A stretch of DNA of 64,000 bases from Aureimonas sp. Leaf427 (GCF_001425485.1 NZ_LMQW01000001.1:568150-632149), one strand, 5' to 3'. Counted from the first letter of the stretch, positions 25,587-34,983 are shown. The notes: generated from the sequence alone by a model not told the origin. A program made the numbers and translations.

Positions 25587-26489
25587 ATGCCCAAGAAGAT
25601 TCTTCATATGCTGACGCCGCACAAGCATGTCAGTCCCTTCGACGTGAACATGGCGGCCGATGCCGGCTACGAGCTGATTCTGCCCTACGAGTCCATCGAG
25701 CTGACCGAAGTCGCCGATCTCGTGCAGGACGCGATCTTCTCCCGCCCGCCGGCTTCGGGCACCTCCACCACCATCTTCTTCGGCGGCGACGACGCGATTC
25801 TCGCGCTCGACATGATGGAAGCGGCCAAGAACGCGCTCGTCGCGCCCTTCGGCGTCCATGTCTTCGCCGATCCGCAGGGCTCCTTCACGACGGCGGCGGC
25901 CATGGTCGCCTATGTCGAGAAGCTTCTCGTCGCCAAGAAGGGTGGCGGCCTCGCCGGCCGTCGCGTCGCGGTCTTCGGCGCGACCGGCGTCGTCGGCTAC
26001 TGCTCGGCGGTGATCGCCGCGCTCGAAGGGGCCGAGGTCACGCTCGTCGGCCATAGCGGCGTCCAGCGCGTGCGCGAACGCGCCGCCCAGATGAAGGTCC
26101 GCTTCGGCGTCGAGGTCGGCTCCGTCAACGGCAAGAGCGACGCGGAGAAGGCGGCCGTGCTCGCCAACACCGATATCGTCCTCAGCGCCGCCAAGGCGGG
26201 CGTGCGCGTGCTCGGCGCCAAGCTGATCGCGGACGCGCCCCATCTTCTCGTCGCCGCCGACGTCAACGCCGTTCCGCCCGCCGGCATCGAGGGCGTCGGC
26301 GTCTTCGACAACGGCGTGCCGATCCCGGGCAGCCAGACGCTCGGCCTCGGCGCGCTCGCCATCGGCAACGTCAAGTACCAGACCGAAGCCGGCCTCTTCC
26401 GCCGCATGCTGGCCTCGGAGGACGAGGTCCTGGCGCTCGACTTCCGCGACGCCTTCAAGCTCGCCCAGACGCTCGTTCCCGACCTGTGA
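25587..26489 (+). CDS. mtdB: NAD(P)-dependent methylene-H4MPT dehydrogenase
   Basis: A 300-residue MtdB, oxidising methylene-H4MPT to methenyl-H4MPT. The N-terminal segment LHMLTPHKHVSPFDVNMAADAGY and the Rossmann motif VAVFGATGVVGYCSAV are typical, as is PGSQTLGLGALAIGNVKYQTE. It acts between Fae and Mch in cytoplasmic formaldehyde oxidation. GGGGAGA lies a few bases before the ATG. Its stop overlaps the GTG start of the next gene. Confidence 0.96.
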   Translation: MPKKILHMLTPHKHVSPFDVNMAADAGYELILPYESIELTEVADLVQDAIFSRPPASGTSTTIFFGGDDAILALDMMEAAKNALVAPFGVHVFADPQGSFTTAAAMVAYVEKLLVAKKGGGLAGRRVAVFGATGVVGYCSAVIAALEGAEVTLVGHSGVQRVRERAAQMKVRFGVEVGSVNGKSDAEKAAVLANTDIVLSAAKAGVRVLGAKLIADAPHLLVAADVNAVPPAGIEGVGVFDNGVPIPGSQTLGLGALAIGNVKYQTEAGLFRRMLASEDEVLALDFRDAFKLAQTLVPDL

Positions 26490-27646
26490 GCACCGCCCTC
26501 GCGTCGAAGGAGACGCCCGCCGGCGATCTCCTCATCGCCACCTTTTCCGGCCGCTCGCTCGCCGCCTCCGCGCGGCGCGCGGGCTATCGCCCGCTCGTCG
26601 CCGACCTCTTCGCCGACAACGACCTTCGCGACGTCGCGGCGGATCTGCGGATCGTGCATGGCGACTTCGTCAGCGGCTTCGACGGCGGCGACCTCCTCGC
26701 CGCGCTGGCGGAACTCGCGCACGGTCGAAGCCCGGTCGGCGTCCTCTGCGGCCCCGGCTTCGAGGACCGCCCGGACCTTCTGGACGCCATCGCCGCCCGC
26801 TGGCGCCTTCTCGGCAACACCGGCGAGACCGTCCGCCGGCTGAAGGACCCCCGGCGCTTCGCCGACCTCTGCGGAAGGCTCGGCATCGCCCATCCCGAAA
26901 TCCGCATGGAGCCCCCGCCGGCGGACGATGATCCGAAGGTCTGGCTGATGAAGCGCGTCGGCGCGGCCGGAGGCCTTCACATCGGCTATCTCGGCACCCG
27001 CGAGCCCGCGCCGGACCGCTACTACCAGCGCTTCGTCGAGGGGAGCCGGCGCTCCGCGCTCTTCGTCGCGAGCGGCGGCCGAGCCCGCGTCCTCGGCTTT
27101 TCCGAGCAATGGCCGAGCCCGAGCGAGACCGAGCCCTTCCGCTATGGCGGCGCCTGCGGGCCGATCGAGCTTGCCCCCCGCGTCTCCGCCGCCATGGCCC
27201 GGGCGATCGAGGGCATCGCGGCCGAGCTGCCGGCGCTGGTCGGGCTCGGCAGCGCCGATTTCATCGTGCCGGACGAGGGCGAGCCTTTCCTCCTGGAGAT
27301 CAATCCCCGCCCCGGCGCGACGATGGACGTGTTCGAGCGCGAGGGCACGCCGGCGCTGGTCGAGCTGCATCTCTCCGCCTGCGAGGGGCGCCTGCCCGAC
27401 GCGCCGCTCCGCCCCGAGACCGTTCGCGCCGCGGGCTTTGCCTATTGCGACGCGGACGAGGTGACGATCGGCACCGTGGACTGGCCGGACTTCGTGTCCG
27501 ACCGCCCGGTGCCGGGCACGGTGATCCGGCGGGGCGAGCCGCTCTTCACCCTCAAGGCCGAGGGCGCCGGTGCCGACGATGCCATCACGCTCTTTAGCGC
27601 GCGCCTGTCCCAGTTAAAGACGATGATCGAGGAGCCCGTCCTATGA
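26486..27646 (+). CDS. ATP-grasp family protein of the H4MPT cluster
   Basis: A 386-residue protein with an ATP-grasp fold: the GLGSADFIVPDEGEPFLLEINPRPGATMDVFE segment supplies the metal-binding Glu and Asn, and WLMKRVGAAGGLHIGYL resembles the glycine-rich loop. It starts at a GTG overlapping the mtdB stop by 4 bp and overlaps mch by 4 bp. Related proteins are conserved in bacterial H4MPT gene clusters and probably ligate a substrate during cofactor synthesis; the substrate is not assigned. Confidence 0.82.
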   Translation: MSTALASKETPAGDLLIATFSGRSLAASARRAGYRPLVADLFADNDLRDVAADLRIVHGDFVSGFDGGDLLAALAELAHGRSPVGVLCGPGFEDRPDLLDAIAARWRLLGNTGETVRRLKDPRRFADLCGRLGIAHPEIRMEPPPADDDPKVWLMKRVGAAGGLHIGYLGTREPAPDRYYQRFVEGSRRSALFVASGGRARVLGFSEQWPSPSETEPFRYGGACGPIELAPRVSAAMARAIEGIAAELPALVGLGSADFIVPDEGEPFLLEINPRPGATMDVFEREGTPALVELHLSACEGRLPDAPLRPETVRAAGFAYCDADEVTIGTVDWPDFVSDRPVPGTVIRRGEPLFTLKAEGAGADDAITLFSARLSQLKTMIEEPVL

Positions 27647-28638
27647 CCACTGAGCCGACGCCCCGCCGCAGGGCATCCGCGCATCGTCTCTCCGTCAACC
27701 GCAGCGCCGAGCCGCTGGTCGAGCAGATGGCCTACGATGCCGACCGGCTCGGCTGCGCCGTCTCCACGGGCGCGGCCGGCGAGCGGCTGATCGATGCCGG
27801 CGCGAGCGTGCCGGGAAGCCTGGAGGCCGGCCGGCTCCTCACCGAGATCTGCATGGGCGGGCTCGGCGACGTCGCGATCGAGGCGGGCGGGCGGCTGCGC
27901 TATCACCCGTTCCAGCTGAGCGTGCGCACCTCCCAGCCCGTCATCGCCTGCCTCGGCAGCCAATATGCCGGCTGGCAGCTGACCAGCGAGGATGGCGGCG
28001 GCTACTTCTCCATGGGATCGGGCCCCGCCCGCGCGCTCGCCGGCAAGGAGACCGTGCTCGACGACATCGCCTATGCCGACCGCTGCGGACAGGCCTTTCT
28101 CGTGCTGGAGACCGGCAGCCCGCCGCCCGAAGAGCTGGTGCGCCGCATCGCGGGCGACTGCGGCGTCGCGCCGAGCGACCTCACCATCCTCTATGCCCCG
28201 ACGCAGAGCCTTGCCGGATCGGTGCAGATCGTCGGCCGCGTCGTCGAGGTGGCGCTCCACAAGGCTCACGTCCTCCATTTCGACATGACGCGCATCGTGT
28301 CCGGCCTCGGCTCCGCGCCCCTGCCGCCGCCCCATCCCGACTTCGTCACCGCCATGGGCCGGACCAACGACGCCGTGATCTACGGCGGGCGCATCCTCCT
28401 CCACGTCACGGGGCCCGCGAGCGACGCGCGCGATCTCGCCGAAGCGCTGCCGAGCCGCAATTCCAAGGACTACGGCACGCCCTTCGCGGACATCTTCCGC
28501 GCCTACGAGGGCGACTTCTACAAGATCGACCCGAACCTCTTCAGCCCCGCCGAGGTCGCGGTCGTGGCGCTGGAGACGGGCGAGACCTTCCGCGCAGGCG
28601 GCATCGCTGAGTCCCTCGTCGATGCCTCCTTCGGCTGA
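27643..28638 (+). CDS. mch: methenyl-H4MPT cyclohydrolase
   Basis: A 331-residue Mch that hydrates methenyl-H4MPT to formyl-H4MPT. Recognisable segments are SLEAGRLLTEICMGGLGDV, GSQYAGWQL, SMGSGPARAL and MGRTNDAVIYGGR. It lies in a tight operon, with a 4-bp overlap with the ATP-grasp gene and 17 bp with the RimK-like gene. Confidence 0.96.
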   Translation: MTTEPTPRRRASAHRLSVNRSAEPLVEQMAYDADRLGCAVSTGAAGERLIDAGASVPGSLEAGRLLTEICMGGLGDVAIEAGGRLRYHPFQLSVRTSQPVIACLGSQYAGWQLTSEDGGGYFSMGSGPARALAGKETVLDDIAYADRCGQAFLVLETGSPPPEELVRRIAGDCGVAPSDLTILYAPTQSLAGSVQIVGRVVEVALHKAHVLHFDMTRIVSGLGSAPLPPPHPDFVTAMGRTNDAVIYGGRILLHVTGPASDARDLAEALPSRNSKDYGTPFADIFRAYEGDFYKIDPNLFSPAEVAVVALETGETFRAGGIAESLVDASFG

Positions 28639-29575
28639 TCGCGCGGCCGGCCCCCCGGCCCCGCGCATCGCCCTCGTCACCGCGGCGATGGACCGCCACG
28701 CGCGCGACATGCTGAAGGCCCTTCGCGCCGCGGGGGCGGAGGCGTCGGCCGTGAAGCTCTCCGACGTCGCCTATGACAGCGAGGCCCCGTCCGGCCTCCT
28801 CGTTCCCGGCTTCGGCACGGACCTGCCCGACGCCGTCTGCGTGCGCACGATGGACGGCGGCAGCTTCGAGCAGGTGACGCGCCGGCTCGGGCTTCTCCAT
28901 GCGCTCGGCCGGCTCGGCGTCCTCGTCTCCAACGACGCGCCGGCCATCGAGGCCTGCGTCGACAAGTCGATGACGAGCTTCCGCCTCGCGCGCGCCGGCA
29001 TTGCGAGCCCGCGCAGCTTCGTCGTCGAAAGCCGCGAGGCGGCGGCCGATATCCTCGCCTCCGAGAGCGGCCCCCTCGTGTTGAAGCCGCTCTTCGGGGC
29101 GCAGGGCAAGGGCCTTGCCCTCATCCGCACGGCCGACGACCTGCCGGAGCCGGATGCCGTGTCCGGCGTCTACTATCTCCAGCGCTTCGCCGGCCATCCG
29201 ACCGAGGGCACCTATAGCGACTACCGCATCCTCGTCTCGGCCGGCCGCGCCGTCGCCTCCATGCGCCGCCGCTCGACCGGCTGGATCACCAACATCAAGC
29301 AGGGCGCCGAAGGCCTCGCCATGCCGCCCGATCCCGAGCTGGAACGCCTCGCCGAGCGCTCGGCCGAAGCCGTCGGCGCCGATTTCTGCGGCGTCGACCT
29401 CCTGCGGGACGCGGATGGAGCGGCGCAGGTGATCGAGGTCAATTCCATGCCGGCCTGGACCGGCCTCCAGGCCGCGACCGGCCTCGACATCCCCGCCATC
29501 CGCGCCCGCGATCTCCTTGCCACGCTGGCCGCCCGGCGTCTGGCGGAGGCGCCGCGTCTGGCGCTGGCGGTTTGA
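28622..29575 (+). CDS. RimK-type ATP-grasp ligase
   Basis: A 317-residue RimK/MptN-like ligase. VLKPLFGAQGKGLALI is the nucleotide-binding loop, GVYYLQRF and YRILVSAGRAVASMRRRS follow, and GVDLLRDADGAAQVIEVNSMPAWTGLQ holds the metal ligands. Archaeal MptN adds glutamate to H4MPT, so this protein may modify the cofactor tail, but the substrate is inferred. It overlaps mch by 17 bp. Confidence 0.85.
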   Translation: MPPSADRAAGPPAPRIALVTAAMDRHARDMLKALRAAGAEASAVKLSDVAYDSEAPSGLLVPGFGTDLPDAVCVRTMDGGSFEQVTRRLGLLHALGRLGVLVSNDAPAIEACVDKSMTSFRLARAGIASPRSFVVESREAAADILASESGPLVLKPLFGAQGKGLALIRTADDLPEPDAVSGVYYLQRFAGHPTEGTYSDYRILVSAGRAVASMRRRSTGWITNIKQGAEGLAMPPDPELERLAERSAEAVGADFCGVDLLRDADGAAQVIEVNSMPAWTGLQAATGLDIPAIRARDLLATLAARRLAEAPRLALAV

Positions 29576-29603
29576 GGGCTCAGGCGGTCCGGGCGGGTGC
29601 GAG

Positions 29604-29742
29604 GCGCCCCCCTCTGGCTTGCCAGCCATCTCCCCCTCAAGGGGGGAGATCGGCAGCTCGACGGAGGGAGAGCGACCTGCGACCGTCCCACCGCCTGATC
29701 TCCCCCCTTGAGGGGGAGATGCCGGCAGGCAGAGGGGGGCGC
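29604..29742. repeat. palindromic intergenic element, copy 2
   Basis: Inverted arms of about 45 bp begin GCGCCCCCCTCTGG at 29604 and end with the complement at 29742; both arms include CTCCCCCTC-AAGG-GGGGAGAT half-sites. Same family as the copies at 7102, 47275, 47883 and 60335. It separates the RimK-like and CitG-like genes. Confidence 0.85.
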
Positions 29743-29777
29743 GACACCCGCCATCCTCTCGATGCCCGTCTCCCCTC

Positions 29778-30632
29778 ATGAGCCCCCTCTCCCCCCAAAC
29801 CATCGCCGCTCGCTACATCGCCGCCTGCGAGGCCGAGCTGGACGCGCTGAAGCCGGGCAATGTCCACCGCATCGCGGGCGGGCACCGGATGGAGGTCGAG
29901 GCCTTCGAGACCAGCGCCCGCGTCTCCGCCCCCCACATAACCGGAGAGAGCCGCTCCCTCGGGCGCCGCGTCCTCGGCGCGGTCCGGGCGACGCGGGAAG
30001 CGGTCGGCGAGAACACCAATCTCGGCATCCTCCTCCTCTGCGCCCCCCTCGCCATGGCGGCCGAGCGCGGCGGCGACCTGCGCGCGGGCGTCGCCGAAGC
30101 GCTGGCCGGGCTCACCTCGGCGGATGCCGCCGACGTCTTCGCCGCCATCGCGCTGGCCTCGCCGGGCGGGCTCGGATCGGCCGAGAACGCCGATGTGCGC
30201 GAGCCGCCGAACGTCGGACTGCTCGACGCCATGCGAATCGCTGCGCCCCGCGATCGCATCGCCCGCGCCTATACCGACGCGCTGGCCGACGTCTTTGCCA
30301 TCGGTCTGCCCAGTTTGGCCGGGAGCGAGAGGCCGGACCTCGCCCCCGCGACCCGATGTTTCCTGGCCTTCGCGGCACGATTTCCCGACAGCCACATCGC
30401 CCGCAAATATGGAAGCGAACGGGCCGAGCTGATCCGCGGGCGCTTCGAGACCCTGACCAAGCAACTGAAAGCGAACGCCAATCCCGAAACGGCGCGAGCG
30501 GCTCTTCTCGATCTCGACCACGCGTTGAAGAGCGAGGGCGTCAATCCCGGCACGTCGGCGGATTTCACCGTGGCCAGCATTTTCGCCATGAGTCTTTCGG
30601 GCGGCTTGAAGATTGACGAGGCGGATGGTTGA
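29778..30632 (+). CDS. triphosphoribosyl-dephospho-CoA synthase (CitG) family protein
   Basis: A 284-residue all-helical CitG-family protein. It has the active-site-like segments AELDALKPGNVHRIAGGHRM, GENTNLGILLLCAPL and GVNPGTSADFTVASIFA. Authentic CitG makes the citrate lyase prosthetic group; paralogues in methylotroph C1 clusters are thought to take part in H4MPT or methanofuran synthesis, probably in ribosyl-phosphate chemistry. That role is inferred from conserved context. Confidence 0.82.
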   Translation: MSPLSPQTIAARYIAACEAELDALKPGNVHRIAGGHRMEVEAFETSARVSAPHITGESRSLGRRVLGAVRATREAVGENTNLGILLLCAPLAMAAERGGDLRAGVAEALAGLTSADAADVFAAIALASPGGLGSAENADVREPPNVGLLDAMRIAAPRDRIARAYTDALADVFAIGLPSLAGSERPDLAPATRCFLAFAARFPDSHIARKYGSERAELIRGRFETLTKQLKANANPETARAALLDLDHALKSEGVNPGTSADFTVASIFAMSLSGGLKIDEADG

Positions 30633-30881
30633 CTGCGCCGCGTCGGAAGGCCGAAAGGCTTGCCGTCCGCTATCTGGCCAACCGGTCCCACGGGATGCCG
30701 CGAACAAGGATAGCCGAGCGTCGAACGAGGAAGCCTGCCGTTCCGGGGAACCGGGCAGCAGTGGCGACATTGCCGAAAGGTGGAGTTCCGGTCGAAGACC
30801 GCCCCGGAGGGGTGGCGGATTTCGGCAGGTTCGGCGCAACGCCAAACGAGTTTGGACGAAACACTTAGGAGGAACATGGCC

Positions 30882-31397
30882 ATGGCGATCATCAACAAAG
30901 TAATGGTGGGCGAGTCTCTCGTCGGAGACGGCAACGAGGTCGCCCACATCGACCTCATCATCGGACCGCGCGGCAGCGCCGCGGAAACCGCTTTCTGCAA
31001 CTCGCTCACGAACAACAAGGACGGCTTCACGTCGCTCCTCGCCGTCGTCGCGCCGAACCTGCCCTGCAAGCCCAACACCTTGATGTTCAACAAGGTGACG
31101 ATCAAGGGCGCCAAGCAGGCCGTGCAGATGTTCGGACCGGCCCAGACGGGCGTGGCGCGCGCCGTCGCCGACTGCGTCGAGCAGGGCATCATCCCGGCCG
31201 CCGAGGCCGACGACCTCTTCATCTGCGTGGGCGTCTTTATCCACTGGGAAGCCGAGGACGACGCGAAGATCCGCGAGTACAACTATCAGGCCACGAAGGA
31301 GTCGATCGAGCGCGCCATCAAGGGCACGCCGACCGCTGCCGAGGTCGTCGCCAAGAAGGGTTCGGCAACGCACCCCTTCGGCGGACCCACGACCTAG
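30882..31397 (+). CDS. fae: formaldehyde-activating enzyme
   Basis: A 171-residue Fae that condenses formaldehyde with H4MPT to methylene-H4MPT. The hallmark segments [49 protein letters not shown] and [16 protein letters not shown] contain the catalytic His19-region residues. The ATG at 30882 is preferred over one six bases upstream because AGGAGGA (30867-30873) is then correctly spaced and the N-terminus matches known Fae. The strong ribosome-binding site and own intergenic regions suggest high, independent expression. Confidence 0.97.
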   Translation: MAIINKVMVGESLVGDGNEVAHIDLIIGPRGSAAETAFCNSLTNNKDGFTSLLAVVAPNLPCKPNTLMFNKVTIKGAKQAVQMFGPAQTGVARAVADCVEQGIIPAAEADDLFICVGVFIHWEAEDDAKIREYNYQATKESIERAIKGTPTAAEVVAKKGSATHPFGGPTT

Positions 31398-31500
31398 ACA
31401 AGAGACCATCCCGAAGCAGAACAGCCGGCGATGAAGGCCGGACTGCTCCGGCGATTGGCCGCCATCTTCGGATTCCAGTAGGCCGCAAGGCTCCTCCAGG

Positions 31501-31556
31501 GGAGCCGGCCCTGGATGGGGACATGACAGGAAGAAGGGGCCGCAAGGCTCCTTTTT
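31501..31556 (+). terminator. probable fae terminator
   Basis: GGAGCCGGCCC at 31501-31511 pairs with GGGGCC...GGCTCC at 31536-31551 (a four-base bulge), followed at once by TTTTT. It lies about 100 bp after the fae stop, and a direct repeat of GGCCGCAAGGCTCCT surrounds it (31481 and 31539). A plausible imperfect intrinsic terminator. Confidence 0.5.
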
Positions 31557-31675
31557 CATGCAGGGCGCAGCGCAGCGGCGACCAGCGGCAACCAGCGGCG
31601 GACGATCCATCGTCGCGCCCTTCGCAGCGCTCCCCGTCGTCGCAGTCAGCCCCGCTCAGCACATCGCTATACGTT

Positions 31676-31772
31676 CGTCATTCTCGGGCCCCGTCCCGAG
31701 AATCCAGGCGCGGCGGCGTCCCACGTCTGCGGTGCACGGTCTGGATTCTCGGGACGGGGCCCGAGAATGACG
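31676..31772. repeat. perfect 32-bp inverted repeat
   Basis: Arms at 31676-31707 and 31741-31772 are perfect complements. Each arm is itself partly palindromic (TTCTCGGG...CCCGAGAA). The spacer is 33 bp. This matches the style of abundant small palindromic repeats in alphaproteobacterial genomes and lies between convergent fae and the HisA-like gene. Confidence 0.85.
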
Positions 31773-31858
31773 GCGGTGGGAGAAAAGCGTCGGCGCAAAG
31801 CCGTGACTTCCAAGCGGAGCGCGCGCGGGCAGACCGACACGCCGCCGCCGGACGAGGT

Positions 31859-32536
31859 CTACCGCCGCAGCCGCCCGTCGTGCAGCGCGGACGCGACCAG
31901 CGCGCCGGATATCCCCTCGGCCTCCAGCCGCGCCAGATCCGCCCCGTCGCGCACGCCGCCGGCCGCGAAGACCTGCCGCTCCGGCCCCGCCAGCGCCCTC
32001 ACCTCGGCCAGCCGGGCGAAGTCCGGTCCGGCGCCGCTGCCGACCTTGGCGAGCGTCATGGCGATCACCCGCGCCGGCCAGAGGTCCGGCCGCTCCAGCA
32101 CGCCCTTCGGTCCGACGAAGCTCGTCCCGCGATAGTCGAGCGACAGCGCCCAGCGGTCCTCGCCCGCCAGCGCTTCCAGAACGTCGACCGAGAGAAGCGT
32201 CTCGCTGCCGATCACGACGACGGTCCGCTCGCGGGCGAGAAGCGCGCGCGCGCCATCCGCATCCGCCACCCCGGCATCGATCCAGAAGTCCGTCCCGGGA
32301 AAGGCGCCGGACAGGGCGTCGAGCACCCCGGCCTGCACGCCCCGCCCCTCGATCGCGTCGAGATCGGCGACGTAGATGGCGGAAAAGGGGCCGAGGCTCT
32401 GCAGCCCTTGCGCAACGGCCACGGGGTCCGGCGTGTCGGAGAGCGGCGTGACGATCGGCCGGTAGCTCGCCCTGTCGCCGAGATGGCCGCGCACGACGAG
32501 GCCGCCCATCAGGTCGAGCACGGGGATGATCTGCAT
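31859..32536 (-). CDS. HisA/HisF-family protein of the H4MPT cluster
   Basis: A 225-residue TIM-barrel protein starting MQIIPVLDLMGGLVVRGHLGDR, similar to HisA. IYVADLDAIEGRG and WIDAGVADADGARAL are barrel-strand motifs with the HisA-like catalytic Asp region, and QVFAAGGVRDGADLARLE is the C-terminal phosphate-binding segment. Bona fide HisA lies with histidine genes, so this paralogue among H4MPT genes probably acts in cofactor synthesis. Divergent from the hydantoinase-like gene by 108 bp. Confidence 0.82.
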   Translation of the reverse strand: MQIIPVLDLMGGLVVRGHLGDRASYRPIVTPLSDTPDPVAVAQGLQSLGPFSAIYVADLDAIEGRGVQAGVLDALSGAFPGTDFWIDAGVADADGARALLARERTVVVIGSETLLSVDVLEALAGEDRWALSLDYRGTSFVGPKGVLERPDLWPARVIAMTLAKVGSGAGPDFARLAEVRALAGPERQVFAAGGVRDGADLARLEAEGISGALVASALHDGRLRR

Positions 32537-32644
32537 GGGCGGCACCGCCGAGATCGCGCGAGGTTGGTCTTTTCGAGGCGAGGGCTCTATAGGATGAGCA
32601 TGGACCGGGCCTTGCCCGCGATGCAACGATCAGAAGCAGGACCC

Positions 32645-33670
32645 ATGACGAAGACGCTGGGATGGGATGTCGGCGGCGCGCATCTGAAGGCCGCCCTCTG
32701 CGAGGGGGGCGAGATCGTCAAGGTCTGGCAGGAGCCGACCCCCCTCTGGAAGGGCCTCGACCATCTCGACGCCTCGCTCGAAAGCATCCTTACCAAGGCC
32801 GGTCCCGTCGAGCGCCACGCCGTCACCATGACGGGCGAGCTGACCGACATCTTTCCCCATCGCAAGGCCGGCGTCGAAGCCCTGTCGAAGATTCTGACCG
32901 GCCGCCTCGGCGAGACCTTGCGTTTCCACGCCGGCGACAAGGGCTTCGTCGCCGCCGAGTCCATTCCCGACCAGTGGGACCGCGTCGCCTCCGCCAACTG
33001 GCACGCCTCGGCCGCCCTCGTCGCCGCGCGGATCGAGGAGGCGCTCTTCCTCGACATGGGATCGACCACGACCGACATCGTGCCGGTCAAGGACGGAAAG
33101 GTGGCGTTCGGCGGCTTCACCGATGCCGAGCGGCTCGGGGCGGGCGAACTCGTCTACCAGGGCTACACGCGCACCGCCCTCATGTCGGTCGCGAGCCACG
33201 TTCCGAACGAGGGCCGCGTCACGCCCATCATGGCCGAGTTCTTCGCCACCATGGCCGACGTCCAGCGCATTCTCGGCGTGCTCGACGAGTCCGACGACCA
33301 GCATCCGACCGCCGACGGCCAGGCGAAGACGGCCGAAGCCTCGCGCGCGCGGCTCGCCCGCATGATCGGCCGCGACGCCTTCGACGCCGCGCCCGGCACG
33401 CTGGAGCGCACGGCCGAGGCCTTCGCCGAGGCGCAGATCCGCCGCATCCACGACGCCGCCCTCCTCGTCTCCTCGCGCGGCACGCTCAGTGAGGATGCGC
33501 CCGTCGTCATCGCCGGCGCCGGACGCCCGGTCCTGCGCCGCCTCGCGGCCCGCCTCGACCGCGGCGTCGTCGACTTCGCCGATCTCGTCGAATGCCGCTC
33601 GTCCCTGCGCGACGACGTCTGCCGCGCCGCCCCCGCCGTGGCGCTCGCGCTCTTGGGCGCTGCGGCGTAG
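32645..33670 (+). CDS. hydantoinase/oxoprolinase-like protein, H4MPT-linked
   Basis: A 341-residue protein of the hydantoinase A/oxoprolinase (actin-like ATPase) superfamily, starting MTKTLGWDVGGAHLKAAL. LFLDMGSTTTDIVPVKDGKV is the phosphate-binding loop and VVIAGAGRPVLRRLA the second nucleotide-binding motif. A subfamily restricted to H4MPT-using bacteria is known as a probable C1-transfer pathway protein. It may drive an ATP-dependent step in cofactor synthesis. Confidence 0.85.
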   Translation: MTKTLGWDVGGAHLKAALCEGGEIVKVWQEPTPLWKGLDHLDASLESILTKAGPVERHAVTMTGELTDIFPHRKAGVEALSKILTGRLGETLRFHAGDKGFVAAESIPDQWDRVASANWHASAALVAARIEEALFLDMGSTTTDIVPVKDGKVAFGGFTDAERLGAGELVYQGYTRTALMSVASHVPNEGRVTPIMAEFFATMADVQRILGVLDESDDQHPTADGQAKTAEASRARLARMIGRDAFDAAPGTLERTAEAFAEAQIRRIHDAALLVSSRGTLSEDAPVVIAGAGRPVLRRLAARLDRGVVDFADLVECRSSLRDDVCRAAPAVALALLGAAA

Positions 33671-33692
33671 CCCTTTCGGGCAAGGCAAGGGC

Positions 33693-34070
33693 ATGACGTC
33701 CTGGATCGCTTCCGCCAAGACCTGGGCACGTCGGATCAAGCAGGACGTGGTCGCGCTGTGGATCGCGGCGCGCGACGCGCGGACGCCTCTCGCAGCCAAG
33801 CTCATGGCAGGCGCCGTCGCCGCCTATGCGCTCTCGCCGATCGACCTCATACCGGATGTCATACCGGTTCTCGGCTATCTCGACGATCTGCTGATCGTCC
33901 CGCTCGGCATTCTTCTCAGCGTCCGCCTCGTTCCGCCTCTCCTGATGGCGGAGTTCCGAGAGGCGGCCGCCGCACGATTGCGGAAGCCGGTCAGCCGAGC
34001 CGGTATGGCGATCGTCGTCGCGATCTGGCTGATCGCCGGCGCGGCCATCCTGGTCCGGATGGTCCGGTGA
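33693..34070 (+). CDS. YkvA/DUF1232 family membrane protein
   Basis: A 125-residue protein with the DUF1232 signature KLMAGAVAAYALSPIDLIPDVIPVLGYLDDLLIVPLGILLS and a C-terminal hydrophobic helix (AGMAIVVAIWLIAGAAILV). It is a small inner-membrane protein of unknown function. It follows the hydantoinase-like gene by 22 bp, so may be co-transcribed; a link with C1 metabolism is not evident. Confidence 0.85.
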   Translation: MTSWIASAKTWARRIKQDVVALWIAARDARTPLAAKLMAGAVAAYALSPIDLIPDVIPVLGYLDDLLIVPLGILLSVRLVPPLLMAEFREAAAARLRKPVSRAGMAIVVAIWLIAGAAILVRMVR

Positions 34071-34076
34071 AAAGCG

Positions 34077-34907
34077 TCAGAGCACCTTCGCCAGCGCCCG
34101 CCCCAGCGCGAACAGCCGCTGCTCGATGAGGGTCGGCACCTCGCAGACATAGGTCAGCGAGCGGCGGCGCTCCTCGAAGATGCGGGTGTCCCAGGCCAGC
34201 GCTTCCTGCGCGTCGGCCGCCTTGGCGGCGTCGCCGCCGCTGCGCAGCGCGCTCAACGCCGCGATCTCCTCGCGCAGCTTGGTGGCCAGATCCTGCTGCT
34301 TGGCGCCGTAGCGCTCGATGCCGCGCATGATCTGCGAGCGCTCGCCGTTCAGCTGGGCGAAGAGATCGGCGAAGATCGCGGTCGCGGCCGCGCCGCGCCG
34401 GTCCTCGGGCAGCGCCGTCACGAACTCCACCGCCTTCGCCTCCGCCTCCGGCAGCGGCACGCGGCGCTGGGAAAGCGTGGCGACCAGCGCACGCATCGCA
34501 TCGCTGCGCGGCGCGGCTTCGGCCGTGTCGAGGTCCGGCCCCGTCCAGACCTGGCGTTCGTCCACCCGCTCGATGCGGCGCTGGACGCAGGGCCAGTCGT
34601 GCGGATGGTTGCCGCCGGTCGTCAGCCGCGTCGTCGATGCGCCGCCGGGAATGACGAAGGTCTGGCTCGGCGCGGCCGAACCGGTCGAGGGCACGGGCGC
34701 TCCAGCCGGAGCCCCGGCGGGCGCGGGCGTCGGAGACGGCGCAGCGGGAGCCGCGGGCATGGCGGGCGCGGCACCCGTCGGCGCGGGGCCGGGCAGCACG
34801 AACCCGTCCGGAATCTCGCGCGGCGCGGGTGCCTGTGCTGCGGCCGAAACGGCCGAGCTTGCCAGGAACAGCGCGGCCAGAGCGAGGGATCGAGCGGGTC
34901 GGATCAT
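34077..34907 (-). CDS. secreted protein with Pro/Ala-rich linker, unknown function
   Basis: A 276-residue protein. The signal peptide is MIRPARSLALAALFLASSAVSAAAQ. Residues about 26-85 are a Pro/Ala/Gly-rich linker, and the C-terminal half is helical with HDWPCVQRRIERVDERQVWTGPDLD and LTYVCEVPTLIEQRLFALGRAL. Two cysteines could form a disulfide. It lies 76 bp downstream of the PQQ-associated ABC permease on the same strand and is probably part of that system. No known domain. Confidence 0.7.
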   Translation of the reverse strand: MIRPARSLALAALFLASSAVSAAAQAPAPREIPDGFVLPGPAPTGAAPAMPAAPAAPSPTPAPAGAPAGAPVPSTGSAAPSQTFVIPGGASTTRLTTGGNHPHDWPCVQRRIERVDERQVWTGPDLDTAEAAPRSDAMRALVATLSQRRVPLPEAEAKAVEFVTALPEDRRGAAATAIFADLFAQLNGERSQIMRGIERYGAKQQDLATKLREEIAALSALRSGGDAAKAADAQEALAWDTRIFEERRRSLTYVCEVPTLIEQRLFALGRALAKVL

Positions 34908-34983
34908 CGTGGAGGACTCCGTTCCTGAAAAGGGTTCGGCTGAAGTCAGCGCGGCCCGAAGCGTTTGGCCCGATGGCGGTTCC

